Below are positions 49,151 to 62,032 of a stretch of DNA of 64,000 bases, one piece after another. Every line of letters starts with the position of its first letter. The stretch's first letter is position 1. The stretch is from Marsupella aquatica. Its lineage: Eukaryota > Marchantiophyta. Position numbers and translations under genes: made by a program. The notes beneath the pieces were generated by a model. It saw only the letters and a list, made by a program, of their open reading frames with translations. It was not told where the DNA came from and did not search any database. The stretch lies in NCBI GenBank assembly GCA_973895155.1, contig OZ316896.1:22382001-22446000 (forward strand), written 5' to 3'.

Positions 49151-51138
49151 TTCCATGTGTAGTCTCGGGGCAACATCTCTTGTGGCGTGATACCAGTAAC
49201 AACAAAGTGGCATTGTAGTAATTAATCTAAAAAGAATATATGACAAGTCTTAAATTTGACCAAAAAATTTGACAATCTAGAAAACACAAGACTAAAAATA
49301 TTAGTACTAATAATTTTTGTTATAATCCAAGTGAATGCAAGAATGGGGCATCCTATTGGGCACATGCCTTCCAAGGCATATCCAGGGAAAACCAGTAGTG
49401 TTGCATTGAGAAAAACCCAGCTGACGACCACGGAGAACCTTGGAAACCTAAGCCTACAATGATGGGAGTGGGTCAAAGACAGCCATCTACGAGTGGACAT
49501 GTGGTGGATGCATTGACCCCTAGAATCAGTATGAGTGAGGGCATGAGCCTCGCAAACACCCAATCCTACTTTTGACTGTGGCTAATTCTGTGCTGTGGTT
49601 ACAAGATTGACTTTCTGCTGTTGTTCTTTCTATTCTAGTATTCTGACTACAGTTGACGGACCTAATCTCCCACCTTACTATCTGCCCTTCAATTCGGACT
49701 ACTAAATGAATTTATTTATCTTGGGGGGGTTGACTAAGTGTTTTTTTGGCATGTCCCATCTCATAGTTTAAATCACCGCTACTTTTTAAAAGCAACATTA
49801 TGTGAATTTAATGTTAGAACAACTTATTTTCGTTTTTTTTTAGGTATATATTTGAGAATGTTTAATATTTTTGGGTCTAGAACACCCCCATTTTAGTTTT
49901 TACTCTTTAAAAAGAAGATGTCAGAACAACATGCAAAAACCTAGTTTGGATCACATGGGGTTGCTATGATTGCTTGCAGTTGACCCCAGAGTATGAGACA
50001 AACCATTTAGTATTGTGTTTAATGATGTTGATGCTCTTTTGAAGTCCAGGTTCCTTAGGTTGTTTTTGGTATTGTTTGTAGGACAATGGAGCCAAAAGGA
50101 GAGAGCAAAATAAATGTGCTGAAACCAAAATTCTAAACAAACCAAAATTCTAAACAAACCAAAGGTGCCCATGTTTTGCACCTTGGCACAACTAGACACC
50201 ATGGCCCATGCGTTTAATTTCACCTCTAAGGCTTGTGTAGCTCCATTAGAGACACAAAACACCTTTCAAGTGTGGTACCCATTGTGGCACAGTCCATCGG
50301 CTGTGCTAAGGAACTCGACCAGGTGGAGAGGTGTATAGCACTCGACCAGAAAGAGAGCGTGCGGAATGCCACTTTTGTCTCGAGCGCGAACTTCTCCAAT
50401 AGAGCTAACTAACGTGGGTGGCGACCTCATGGAACCATCCCTTGAGAGGTGGCAATTTCTGACCCACCCATGGTCTATTTTGGGTGAGTAAGAGGTTTTG
50501 TGCATAACAACCATGTGCACCTAGAAAAGAAGGAATCTGGGAAGAATCCCAAGAGATTGCAGAGTTGGAAGGAGCAAAGTCTGAGAAGAACTGGCCATGC
50601 AGCACGTAATGAGGAGCCCCAAGTGGCGTGTGAGAGGATACAAAGACCCAACGAAAGGCAGCAGCCACTAGCCTCCACATGAAGCCAGGAGGTGATGGCC
50701 AATGCTTGGGCTCCTCTGCTGGGATGGTGTCAATTGGAACACGGGTGTAGAACGAGGTGTGGTGACTGCCCTCACAACTGAGGACTTAGTGGCAAATGGA
50801 TGATTTCAGGAATAGAGGACTGCGTCATGCATAGCTCGTTATATAAAAACATGAATGATTTGCAATTGGTTAGGAAAATTTTGTTAGAGAACATTGCAAA
50901 TACCTTGTGGTGTACACGGTGCATAAGTGCAAGTCCCAGTTAGTTGTATCCAAAATACCGCATTGTCAATTATGGGGCAGCAGGCACAGGCCTGTCTAAT
51001 GGGAGGGCAAACCTGCATTATTAGCCTTGTGGTACTTGCTTCTGTTTACAATCCATTTGAAGTTGCATAATCCTTATAACTTTACTCATCAGCAAGGCCA
51101 ACATTGAATATTCACTAGTCAAGGACATATGCATACGC
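49151..51138. other. Intergenic DNA, no gene seen
   Basis: Open frames on the - strand (49222-49563; 50266-50702) have no recognisable domain. A short 18-bp tandem (ACCAAAATTCTAAACAAA, about 50122-50162) is present. Confidence 0.45.
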
Positions 51139-51335
51139 GCTCCCTGTACCCAAACTCCCTATGCCCATCCTAACTCATACACATAGTCTACATATCAAAG
51201 TTTTCTATTATCGGACTTGTGCTCCCTGTACCCAAATTCCCAATGTCTATCCTTATTCATATACATAGTCTACATATAAAAGTCTTCTATTATGGGACAA
51301 ATTTTGGTCTGTGGTTTCACTCTAGGAGTAGGTCC
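51139..51335 (+). repeat. 82-bp tandem pair, member of the family at 1826
   Basis: GCTCCCTGTACCCAAA begins at 51139 and 51221. The units share CATAGTCTACATAT and TTCTATTAT(C/G)GGAC. The second unit continues into TTTCACTCTAGGAGTAGGTC, as does the copy near 1.9 kb. Confidence 0.75.
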
Positions 51336-52487
51336 AGAAAAGTAAATTGGATCACAAATAATTGTTTACATGTATGGCCCTGTCCTCTAAGGCTTCTACG
51401 TCACATGAACTCATGTGTGTACTCTGAGGGGATACTCAATGTCCTGGTAAAGAGCCATAGTGCTACACATAAGTACCTGCACCCACTCCCATTTTGTGAT
51501 TGAGTGTTTCGATACATCCCTTGGAGCCTATTGGTCCGATAAATATAAAGAATTTCAAGTCATGCACGAAAGATTGATCTTATGTTCCTTCACTAGAAAA
51601 GATTGATCTGGTGAATATTTGGTGGGTATCTTGCAGATTTGTTCCAGAATTTGTCCCCACCACCCATGCACAGAACCCACCCACCACAGTACCACCTAGA
51701 CAACCTTTTGTACCCGGGCTATCTGCACATACAGAGTACCAGTTATGTTCTTATCCACAACTCATTTGTTCTGCCGGCTAGATGCCAGTATCACTTTTTA
51801 ATTTTCTTTTAGAAGGCATTGATATGCATACATGGTCAGTTTTTTTCTGACGGACAGGATTCATTGATCTGAAACCTTTTTAGTGAGAGAGGAAGCACAA
51901 ACGTAAAGTAACATCTATGTTCTATCTGTAGTATAATTGTGTGATTCAAGTTTATCCTTCTTGACCTACTTTGTAGAGAGAAGCCATAGATTATGTTCAG
52001 AAAATTTTGATATTTGCATTATGCTTGTGAATAGAGACGGTTAGGGGGGGGTGTGGGTATAGGCCTGGGTATAGGCCTTCACGTGCATACACTTGGGTAT
52101 CCTCGCTCGTATGTATGAACACATGGCTTGGAGAGAACCAGTAGATAATATGTGTGATCTGAGGAAATGTGAGCAAGATGAGGGCAGGTAAATCTGATAT
52201 GCCTAAGCTGCCAAATGAAGCAAGCTCTAACAACTCTTCAATGTAAATATAACAACCACTGTGGTACTTGTCAACCTTGATATACACAAGTTTACTTATT
52301 AGTTTTTTGAAGTTTGGAGATACCTCTAGTAAGGAAAAACCTCTAGTCCGGGCAGGGCCTTTTCAGTTTTGTGGGCAGGAGAGCACAAAGTGAGATAGGG
52401 AGAAGTCTATGTCTTTAGTTTTCGATGGAAAGAGGGCCTCATGAAAGAGAAACTTGTATTTTAGGTTTTGGGGGGAGGTGTTGGAGG
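51336..52487. other. Intergenic DNA, nothing recognised
   Basis: AT-rich with short frames only. Confidence 0.5.
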
Positions 52488-52658
52488 GATATGCTTAGTA
52501 GACCCCCTTCTGGAAAAAGTTTACTTAATCAACCCCCTCATACTTTTCCCCAATCTGGGCCGTTGATGGACATTTTGATCTCAGATCTGGGTCGTTCATA
52601 GACCTCAGGGGGTAGATCAAATAATAAATTTCATTTTGGGGGTCTATCAAGCAAATAC
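52488..52658. mobile_element. MITE family M, copy D (inverted relative to copy A)
   Basis: About 171 bp. The left end is GATATGCTTAGTAGACCCCC; the complement of the right end is GTATTTGCTTGATAGACCCC. Almost the whole length matches the reverse complement of 25712-25876 (for example CTTCTGGAAAAAGTTTACTT and TTTTCCCCAATCTGG). GGAGGTGTTG flanks it on both sides (52474-52483 and 52662-52671), a candidate 10-bp target-site duplication. Long duplications of this size would suit a Mutator-like origin (inference). Confidence 0.8.
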
Positions 52659-52671
52659 CTAGGAGGTGTTG

Positions 52672-55600
52672 AGTACCCAAGGAAGAGCACGAGACGAGCA
52701 TAAATCTTTCATTTCCAGTTTTGGGGCAGGAGGGGAAATTGGGCAAGACGGGCACAGGTCCAGGGCAGGTACTCGGGCACAGGCTCTATCTGGGCTGTCA
52801 GAAGAAAAAGTGGCAGAATGCCCACTTGACACTGTAATAAATGATTCTAATTTTCCTTTGTCGTCTTTTGCAAATGTCCCAAACTGGAAGCTGTCAGGGT
52901 TGACATGGGTGGACCTTGTTTTGGACTTTGTGCAATTATAATCTTAATTTATAGGGTGTCAGTTGATGCTCTTCTCGGAATCACATTATAGAGTATTTTG
53001 CAGTGCCTCTTACAAAGTAATTAATGCGGGTGATTCTGGAATATTTTATTTGAAAACGAGTTTTCTCTAGTGAACCGCAGGATAAGCCACAATTTTTTCT
53101 GCTCCCGATGAATTGGCCGCCATAGTAACATTGGCTCAAAATTTTGCAAAGAACAAAAAAATTGTCTCCAAAGTATAACAATTGGAGGTATTCCCAATGT
53201 GTTTTAGGTAACCTAATACCCTTCGAAATCACTTTGTATTTTTCACGATATTATCGAAAGTTTTGATACAAGGTTGCCCCAAGAAATGAAGTGTTACTCA
53301 TTCTAATTTGAGATATGTTTTGAGTTGAAAAAAGGAAAAATGAATTATATTTGGTATGTACTATTTTACAAGCAATTTAGAAGAAAAAGTAGTAACTAAT
53401 CATGAACTTTCATCAGAATATTATATTTTTACACTATCATATGTATACATACATTTCATCTAAAATAAAGGGGTACTCAAGTTATCCTTTAGCCTCTCCT
53501 CCCCTATAAGAGATTATTTAAATTTAAACAATACCTACAATTGTAAAAAAATTTAAATATAAATAAAATGTATAAAATATTTATTTCTCTAAAAACATCA
53601 AATTAAAAAATGTGTTCCTGTCACCTGGTTGTGTTTGGTCTCTATACATTGCAAGGGCCACTATCTCGTGTCTCTAATTTCTATGTACATCTTACAGGGG
53701 TTATTAAATATGAACACAACAATTATATGGTCATGATCACACATACATGCCTCAACAAGTCCATTGCAAAGCTTATATAGTTTTGCCTCATCTTGTCATT
53801 TTTGCCTTGAGATTTTCTTCTCCTTGACATCTTTTCTCATCTCAACATCTTTTGTGCAACGCATGAGCATCGGGCTAGGGAGAGCACAATGCTCTGGTCA
53901 AGATCTCGATCACCTCTTTAAGAAAATTCTCCTTTGCCTTTACTGAAGTTAGAGAACATAAAAATCTCTCAGGCCCTTAGGTGTGGTAAGGTATGGTTTC
54001 CAAAGCATTATGAGTAATAATAGCCCCTCAAAACTCAAGCTGAATCTCTCATTTTGTGGGCATTATATCCCACAATGCTCAGGACTTTCTTATATACCTA
54101 ACTCTCATTCTTCTTTTTTCACTAGAGCATGGTCATTAGAGCAGCATAAGGTTCTCTTTTCAATGTAATTCACTAATACCATAGTGTTAATTAGTTTTTC
54201 ACAAACATACTTAAATAGAAAGAATTGGCGCCGAGCACAAAAATATCTCATTTTAAGTATGGTGGGCTGGAAAAATCTGTCGAATGGGCAGGAAATGAAA
54301 CTCATGACAAGATCACCTGCAAAACATTATACAAGAGGAAATGCCCCCAAAATGGTGTTTGTGTCTGAAATAGGCCGTCAACACATGTTGTGGCTAAGTA
54401 TGAGCAAAATGCCCAAAACTGTAGACTGAAAGGTTAGACCGGTAGCCAGTGAAATTCTGGAAGCAAGTTAGACCAATCAAGGATTGTGACCGAACTGATT
54501 ACTATGGTACAATGTTACTGACAATGGTTAAACATAAACTAAAGAATGCCAGGCAATTGTGTCCCTGGCTTATGGGAGATTACCTTAAAAAGTAAATTAA
54601 AGTAAAGAAATATTATGCTCATCTAACCATGCTTTTTTTAGTGAATCTACCCTTAAGGGCGGTATGGAACATGTGACTTCTGGAATTGGATGCAGCTTTT
54701 CCTAAAGAATGAAACATGCTTTGTAAAATACTCTCTAAAAACTAGTTCAATACTTTTTCTTTTGGTCTGGAATGATAATAACTTATTTTAAAAGCAAGTA
54801 AACTTCAGCCCTTAAAATTTAGTCCTACCCATAGCCACAACATCTGAGATATGCCAAATAGCTTTTGAAAAAGAGACGGGACGGCTCTCTCTATAGGTGG
54901 CTATGAAATCTGCACATTTATTGGTCGTTTCAGCAGAAAAACTCACTTTCCTAAAACATCTTTATATCTTTTACCGACAAAAACCTTTCACGAAGGACAT
55001 GTGATTAACTTTGTCCCTTTATCCTACAATGCATAACCTTTTAAAGATCTTAAAGCCTTATTTGATAAAAGGAACAAACCCGCCTTTCATGGAGAAGCAT
55101 GTGTGCAAGATTGCCACTATGGTCAACACAAGGAGATAGAGAGAAAAAGCCACAAAAGCAGCTATACAAGGCAAGGATATCATTATTGAAATTACCAAAT
55201 GCGGGAAGGATACAGCCAACACCATGATGAGGTGGTGTCAATTCCATTACTGGCTTCAAGATTAAGTCTGGTTACCATGGAACCGTCTCACATGATTGCT
55301 TTAAGTCAATCGACAACTTGCATGTTGTCTAAGTTCATGGTCAGACAATAGACACACAAGTATATGACAGAATTACATTACAATATCTCATAACACACTG
55401 ATCCAAGGTCATAGGAACGTGCAGAGGTCAACTACTTGAAAATTCATATATTTTAAGACAACGTAATAGGTCTCCATCTTGGAGGTTTTTGTCTTGTTTG
55501 ACTAGTTAACCTTTTCAAACTATGCAAGTTTTGAGTCAATTGAGAGCTATTATTTCAGGAGAGGCATTAGCTTGTGTCCAGGTAATTAGGCATCAAAAAC

Positions 55601-58600
55601 CAACACTCAGATCCATACTTTCAAGTAACATTCAGTTATTTAAACAGAGTAAATGGGGTTAGCATAGTATGGAGTGACAGAAAAAACCAGATATTGCGAG
55701 TCACATTTTGATGTGCAATTACCGGGACACCACTAGCTAGATAGACATGTGTGCATGCTCAGGCTCAGGCTTGACTTCCATATCTCTTGGTTTCCCAGAG
55801 CCATGCACACCATTCTGATACTCTTCAAGAGTGTTCTGAACGTCAAGTTGTATCAAGCACTATACTAAGAAATCCGGCCAAAATTGAAGATGGTCTGTTA
55901 ACACAAAGCAAAAAAGGCGGGAACTAATCTTAGCCATGTACCCAAAGACAAATTTTCTCCCACCGTCAGATCCAGCCATTCTCCCCTCCTGCCTCATCTG
56001 CCCTCCCTGAACTACCCTACTCCTCGGGGCAAGAAAATTTCCTTGGAAATCGGGGCAAGAAATTTTAATTATCAAAATTTAGGAAGCTAACAAACAAAAG
56101 CAAAAGGAAAGAAAAGAAAAAAGGATGGAAAGTCTCCCTTGAGTCCAACGCTGTGCCCGCCTTTTTACATTCTTGCACGAAGAATGCGGTATTGTCTGGT
56201 TAAAAAAACCTAAGAAAATTGAGAGAAAATCCTGACCTTTACCCAGAAATGAGTAAAGATCGTCCGCCCGATGAACCAAAACACCCCTCCCCCACTGCCC
56301 TACATCCAACAGCCACCTGCAATGAAATAATAATAATTAAACACTACAAAACAACAAAAACAAAAGAAAAAAGAAAAAATTGATGAAAAAGAAAAGCCTC
56401 CCTCCCATTGCATGTCTGTGCTTGGACTTGGCGGCCATTGTCGCTTGTCTGGGGTCTCCTTGGCCTTGCCCTCCAAACGACCGCACTGTCACAATAACAA
56501 TAACCTATCTCAATATATGAGTTTTCCACACCGACAAACATGACTTTGCATGTGACAGAAACAGAACCACAACATTTCCTTGCCTCACTTGCAATTCTTT
56601 GTCTCAGCTTGACATTTATGTGCAAAGGATGACCATGTATTATTGCACCAATGGTTGCATTGTCCCAAACAACAATAATTCTCACCTGCAGTGTTTTGCC
56701 TCACTTTGACATTTTTGTGCCATGCACAAATATGGTTGCATGAACAAATTGAGTTTAATGCTAATAGTGCAACGCATGGGCTTTGGGGTAGTATTGTTAG
56801 AATAATCCTTAGTAAGTTGTTGAATGTAAGTATTATTTGCACAGGCAAAATCAATTGTACAAGGGCACGAGTTGCCTTGTTTTTTCACTCAACTTAAATG
56901 CTCCGAAGCAAATTAAGAAAAAAATTGTTCCCTGTTGGAGCTATTTCTCATTAGGAGAATATTGTCCCTTCAATTTGCCGCAGGACAAAATACTGAAAGA
57001 AGGTCTATATTTATTGATTTATACCAATTGCAGGCAAAGATTTTGGCGGAACATGTACCCATATTTTGGTTTTCGCTCGGATGGTTATCTTGAGTTCTTA
57101 CTTGGAGGGTATGGTTTCATAGAAAAAATTGCCACCTTGTATTGAGGTTTTATGGTAATTCTCTGATTCTCATCCTACAAATTGTTCTAAGCATGCATGA
57201 AAGTTGGGAATATCTTGCCTAACATTTCATTATTTTCCAGCAATTCATGCGAGCACAATTGCAGGGATGGACACATTTAGTGCATCAACTCATGCACTTG
57301 TGCCTCGTAGTCAAGGGTTGGGCATAAGCAAACCAATCGAAAGGGAATAGGGTAAGCATAACGATGGTTCGAAATAAAAAGCCAAGTGTTCAAAGTTGGT
57401 GAAACATAAAGTGTATGCCAGGACACCTAAAAGTGATGCACTTAGGATTACTAGGATCAAGCTATCCCAAATTCAGAAATATCTCCAAACGAAACTAGAG
57501 CATGTTGAGGGATGAGTTGATAAGGCTACAGGCAAACCTTGCTAAATTGCGTACTCCATGATTGAACGGCAGTCGAGGACATAAAATACACATAAGCTTA
57601 TTTAATGTTTTTTTGTGCATATCGGGATGAGGCTTCCATCCTTGTCCTAATCCTAATCCTATGACTATTTTATCCTTTCTATTCCTGTGACTCCCTCGTG
57701 CTGGGTGACACGATGCAACAATGCAAAGCTGCTACTTTGTGCGGAGCAGTTTGCAAAAGGTGTGGCATGCACATTGTGTTGGGAAAGAAATGAAAATGGG
57801 TCACTGGGTAAGAAAGGATGCCACATTATAGACAAATATGAACTTTAAAGCAATCAACTTTTTCCTAAACTGACTTCCAAACATTTTGATCTGCTGATGG
57901 TATTTTGATCCCCATTTCATTGAGAGGACCTGCACCCAATCAGGACAAAGGTCAAGTGAGCTCTGCTGAGTCAATACTAACCCATGTAGGAAAATATTTA
58001 GGTTAGGAAATAAATTTGTTTGGGGGGCATCTTTATAGTTCAAGTAGTTTGGGGGGACTGGTTACTAAAAAGAAGGTGGTGATCATGTAATTGCAGGTTT
58101 GGTAAGAATTGTTGTTGGCAAGTTGAGCTGTTTGAAAAAACCTTCTAAAGAAATATACCACGCAGTCGAATGGCCCCGCTACGCTATGAGCAATCTATCT
58201 TACACCATGGGCAATCTATTGTTACTAATCACAACACGACAAGCATTGCGAGCTTTGACATTCGTGTTTGTAGAGCCAACACCATAAGTTAATCCAGTGC
58301 TTTCTGACAGCTTAGGGAATCCGCAAAGAGAGTGAAAAGGTACGTTTGAAATCTAGTGCTGAGAAACTTTAAATTGTTGATTAAGAGTGACTTTACTAAG
58401 TGCCACAGTTCAAGTTTACAAAAGCAATTTGAATTTCAACGAATTTGGTATTTTGGGCATGCATCGAGGCTGTGAACCCTACACCCCCCTACAGCTATTC
58501 TAGCAACTCTGGATGTCAGTTGTCAAAACAAAAAATATTATTATTGGATCCATGCATGGCTAAAATCCAGATTTTATTTGGAGAAAAGTCCGAGATGAAA

Positions 58601-58729
58601 ATCGCAGCCGAGAGTACAGTAATAGGATCCAGCGGAGCTCCGCCCCCTTTTAGCGGAAAACAATTAAACAATACGAAAATATTAATAAAATAACATTCAC
58701 ATAAACAAAATGAATGGTGTAGGTGGCAA
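52672..58729. other. Intergenic DNA, no gene seen
   Basis: Strongly AT-rich at 53240-53640. Contains repeat pair C copy 2 (55659-55735) and a diverged short tandem on TTTG(T/C)CTCA..TTGACATTT.TGTGC (about 56596 and 56696). The - strand frames at 55860-56685 lack recognisable motifs. No RNA gene was recognised. Confidence 0.45.
55659..55735 (+). repeat. Dispersed repeat pair C, copy 2
   Basis: Partner of 47552-47625; the shared blocks are described there. Confidence 0.4.
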
Positions 58730-60402
58730 GACAGTAGCGAGGGTCCACTCTTTCCCCTTTCGCTCTCCTCCTTTCACGTTCTTTCGCGCCATCAACGTCG
58801 GACGTCAACTGCGGGCGTACTGTACAGTACCGCCGTAATGCGATGTACCGGCCGGAGGAGTCAGCCGGTCAGCCAGCCAGACAGTCAGTCGGTCGACTCG
58901 ACTCCATCCATTCCCGAGCCCAACTACGGTACACAACAATACAAAATACATACAGACGGACACACGTATAGATACGCCGTAAAAGCAGAGGTATCGCGCC
59001 CGTTACGGTACGATACGGATTATATGGTATACGGGTACGCCGGCGACGTCTCACCCGGTCGCCGTATTATTATCGGTCGCGCTTTTTACGTCTCTCTGTC
59101 TGTCTCGTGAAACACGACAATTAGTCCCGTTGATCTCTGATTATGTTCATGTTTTTGTTCGCAAGCATGGTTACGTCATTTGCGATTAGATTGAGATGAA
59201 TTGAATTGAATTGAATGGAGGGTCAGACCAGGTCGGGCGGAAAGCGTTCACTGTGTCGCCTTCGTTCGTCGTCGTATGGCATTCGATTCCGCTCATGCAG
59301 CCATTTCATGACTGTGCGCTCTTCTCTCCTCTTCTCTTGTATTTCTCTTGTCTTGTCTGTACGTTGGAAGATTTGATTACGGTGAGGCAGAAAGGCAGGA
59401 AGGTGATTAGTTCCTGTTCCGATTCGTACGCAGAAACGGGTTTTGACATCGGCCGATATTAGGAAATTTGATTTGGAAGCCCGTGGGATTAGATCCCGGC
59501 ATTAGTAGCGGCCACTGTCGTTAGCGACACACGCAGAGCACGCAGGAGGAGAGAAAGTACTCCGTTTAGAAAAAAGTGTCGAGCAGATGGGAACCATTCT
59601 CATTTCTCAAGGAGTCAAGGGGCTTGGCTAATCACAAACAGACTACGGTCGTAGGGTTGTACTAGTAAACTCTAAATTCAGCATTTAGATTCCATTCCAT
59701 TCCTCCGCTTTTTTGGGTTTCGGCTGGTGCATTTCACCTACAGTGACTGATGAGGGACAGAGGGAGTAAACTTCCCAACACAGTAGTAGAGTAGTAGTAG
59801 TACAGCGGAGGATTGGGATGCCATTCCTGTCGGAGGAGAGAAACGCGGAACTTTCGCAGCGCGTTCAAGGTATTTACGGTGGTCGCTTACTGGCACAAGA
59901 GAGTCCGCAACTCCGCAAGAGCAGAGCAGCTGTCTGAACGGTGTCTACAACTGAGTTGCGATTGGGGGAGGGAAATCCGGGTCTTTCTCGTAGCTAGCTC
60001 ACGGTATTCACGGTGGACATCAGTGTACAGGAACGAAGACGACCTGAGGAATAGGGAGGAGGAGGAGGACGAGGTGGAGCACTGTGGCGTACGAGTAACC
60101 CTGGACAGGGCACTCCGGGCGCTTGGGCAGAAGGAGGGGGCTATGAGTGGTCGGCGGGGCATGCGGGAGGATGAGCGTGTTCTGAGTTGTGGGAACGTTC
60201 GAGAGAGGAGAAGAGAGAGAGAGTGGTGAGACGGAGTGCTGATGAGAGAAGTACTGTGAGTACTACTGTACAACACAGACTACGGTGGATACTGGTGGTG
60301 GTGGTGCTGCTGCTGCTCCCTCCACCCCCTCCCGAGTAGAGTGGTGTGTGTGCGCTCGCTGTTACCGTAGCGTTGTTGAGTGTAGAGGTGGGGACTTTCA
60401 TC

Positions 60403-60425
60403 GGGAGGCGGGGAGGGACGGGGGG
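60403..60425 (+). promoter_or_regulatory. G-quadruplex motif in the ARF leader/promoter
   Basis: GGG-AGGC-GGGG-A-GGG-AC-GGGGGG on the sense strand. If transcribed, it could fold as an RNA G-quadruplex in the 5' UTR; if not, it lies in the core promoter. The sequence match is direct; function is inference. Confidence 0.6.
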
Positions 60426-60602
60426 AGTAAAGGGGGGAGCGCAAGAGATCCAGTGATCCGTCCGTCCATCGCCCAACTATCGATCCGTGCTCGCATCCTG
60501 CGGGCGTGTCAGCCTGGGTGGGGACGGAGGGGAGGAGAGAGGAGCAGGCCAGAGGGGCCCATGATAGAGAGAGAGAAGAGAGAGAAAGGGAGGACGGGAG
60601 CT

Positions 60603-60623
60603 ATGGGGGATTCAGATTCTTGA
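60603..60623 (+). other. Candidate short upstream ORF (MGDSDS)
   Basis: ATG at 60603 followed by five codons and TGA, about 1.4 kb before the ARF start. It is one of several short ATG-initiated frames. It matters only if this region is exonic in the ARF transcript. Upstream ORFs are known in leaders of several Arabidopsis ARF mRNAs. Confidence 0.3.
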
Positions 60624-60853
60624 GAGAGACGCAGCGGTGTCGTTGCCTGAGGCTCAGTTCGACCGAGAAGCTCTGCCTGCTGCTTTGTGCCCCTGCTCTG
60701 TGCTGCTGCTGCAACTTACTCTCTATGCTGCAGCTGGGTAGTGCCTGACGGGCGAGGGAGGGACGGGGAGGACACCGAACACAACGGGGTGAGAGACGAG
60801 ACGAGAGGAGGGGAGAGCATCGGAGATTAGGAGAGTTGTTGCGGGAGAAGGAC

Positions 60854-60876
60854 GACGATGATGATGATGATGATGG
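60854..60876 (+). repeat. (GAT)n trinucleotide repeat
   Basis: About seven GAT/ATG triplets (GACGACGATGATGATGATGA...). Located in the ARF leader region. Confidence 0.85.
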
Positions 60877-62032
60877 CGGCCGATTCCCGCAGCGGAGCTG
60901 CGACGGTGGTGGTGGAGGTGTAGTGAGAGAAGCGGGGAAAGAGGAGGAGGAGAGGCGGAATTCCGAAGGCAAAGGACGAACGGGCCCCGCCGCAAGGTGC
61001 AATTAGGCAACTCACCATAGCGTCTTCAGGAGCAGCGATACGGAAGGAGTAACGCAAAATACAGTAGGAACGCATACAACAGGCAGGGGAGGGGGAGAAG
61101 TGAGAGCACCTGGGAGAGGAGGTTGGCTACCGGGGTCAGGCGGTTTGGTGGCAGCGGAACGCAGAAAGGGTGGTGGTGGTAGTCGAAAAGGAGGAAGGAG
61201 GAGGTGGTGTTGCGGTAGGGTGTTTCTCGTTGTTTCGTAAGCAGTCGCATTGGTCATTGAGAGATGCCGATAGACTACGCCGAGGGAAAAGCAGGAGCAG
61301 CATTCGGAGCAACCGAAGCCTTGGTACGATGCATCACCATCAGCAACAGCCGCAGCAGGGGATCCATCGGAGTACAGAGTGCTTTGTAGGGTAGTACAGT
61401 AGTACCGTAGTAGTGTGGAAGGCTAGAAGTGGAGGGAGGACGGGTCCAGATAGTCTCGTAGTGGATGAAACAAGCGGACGACGTCTTGGACATGTTGTTG
61501 TTTCGTCGTCGTGAGAGATCTCGGACATATCTTCTCTGAGACTCCATTTCACCTTGGCTGTGGTTGCCATTTGTGGTGGCTAGGACAAGATTGTGTAGTT
61601 GCCGCAGCTGTTACTGTCGTAGGCATTAACTCGTCGTGCTTCCATCGGATCCTGCTTGCTTTCAGTCAGTAGTCTGGAACTCAGTTGGGACTAGAAGGTT
61701 GAGTGTCTCTACTGCGTCCTCTCGGAGTCTTCAGACAGGAAGGAAACGGGAGCACTTTGATAACATAGCACTGCGGCTCTAAGAGGGACAGAAGGAGAAG
61801 GCATTGGAGCCAGCGACGTAAGATCGGCCTCCAGGAAGGGGAACCTGTCGATAAATCCGCCAAATCAGGAATGGGGTCGGGCCAAGGGGTGTGTAGGATC
61901 GAACAGCGGCGATGGAACTCTGTAGGGGAGTGCTCTCCAGTCAGTACCGGTGTCTGATGGTCCCAACTTCCGCCTAAACTTCGTTACCTTTCATAGTTTC
62001 TTCCCAACGATCGATCGTCGTTGCTTCACCTC

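Larger units (their letters stand above)
58730..62032 (+). promoter_or_regulatory. Promoter and long 5' leader region of the ARF gene
   Basis: Composition shifts sharply from AT-rich to GC-rich at about 58730 and becomes purine-rich on the + strand from about 60000 to 61000. It holds (GGT)n/(GCT)n runs near 60295-60320, a (GAT)n run at 60854-60876, several ATG-initiated short frames, a G-quadruplex motif, and hexamers TGTCTC (59101-59106) and TGTCGG (59828-59833), which match auxin response elements. The transcription start and any leader intron cannot be fixed from sequence. Long leaders are common for ARF genes. The long open frames here (for example 59813-60229) look like low-stop GC-rich sequence. 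Confidence 0.6.

Noticed and set aside
49222-49563. 113-codon - strand open frame
   Set aside because: Hydrophobic low-complexity translation, no family signature; likely chance.
56344-56685. Cys-rich 113-codon - strand frame
   Set aside because: Cysteines do not form a recognisable zinc-finger pattern. The region contains a degenerate short tandem that explains the recurrent residues.
19183-58700. Autonomous LTR or LINE retrotransposon
   Set aside because: No gag, protease, reverse transcriptase, RNase H or integrase motif was seen in any frame, and no long terminal direct repeats were noticed.
59813-60229. 138-codon + strand open frame upstream of the ARF gene
   Set aside because: Arg/Glu-rich translation without any domain, overlapped by an equally long - strand frame. 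Typical of GC- and purine-rich leader sequence.
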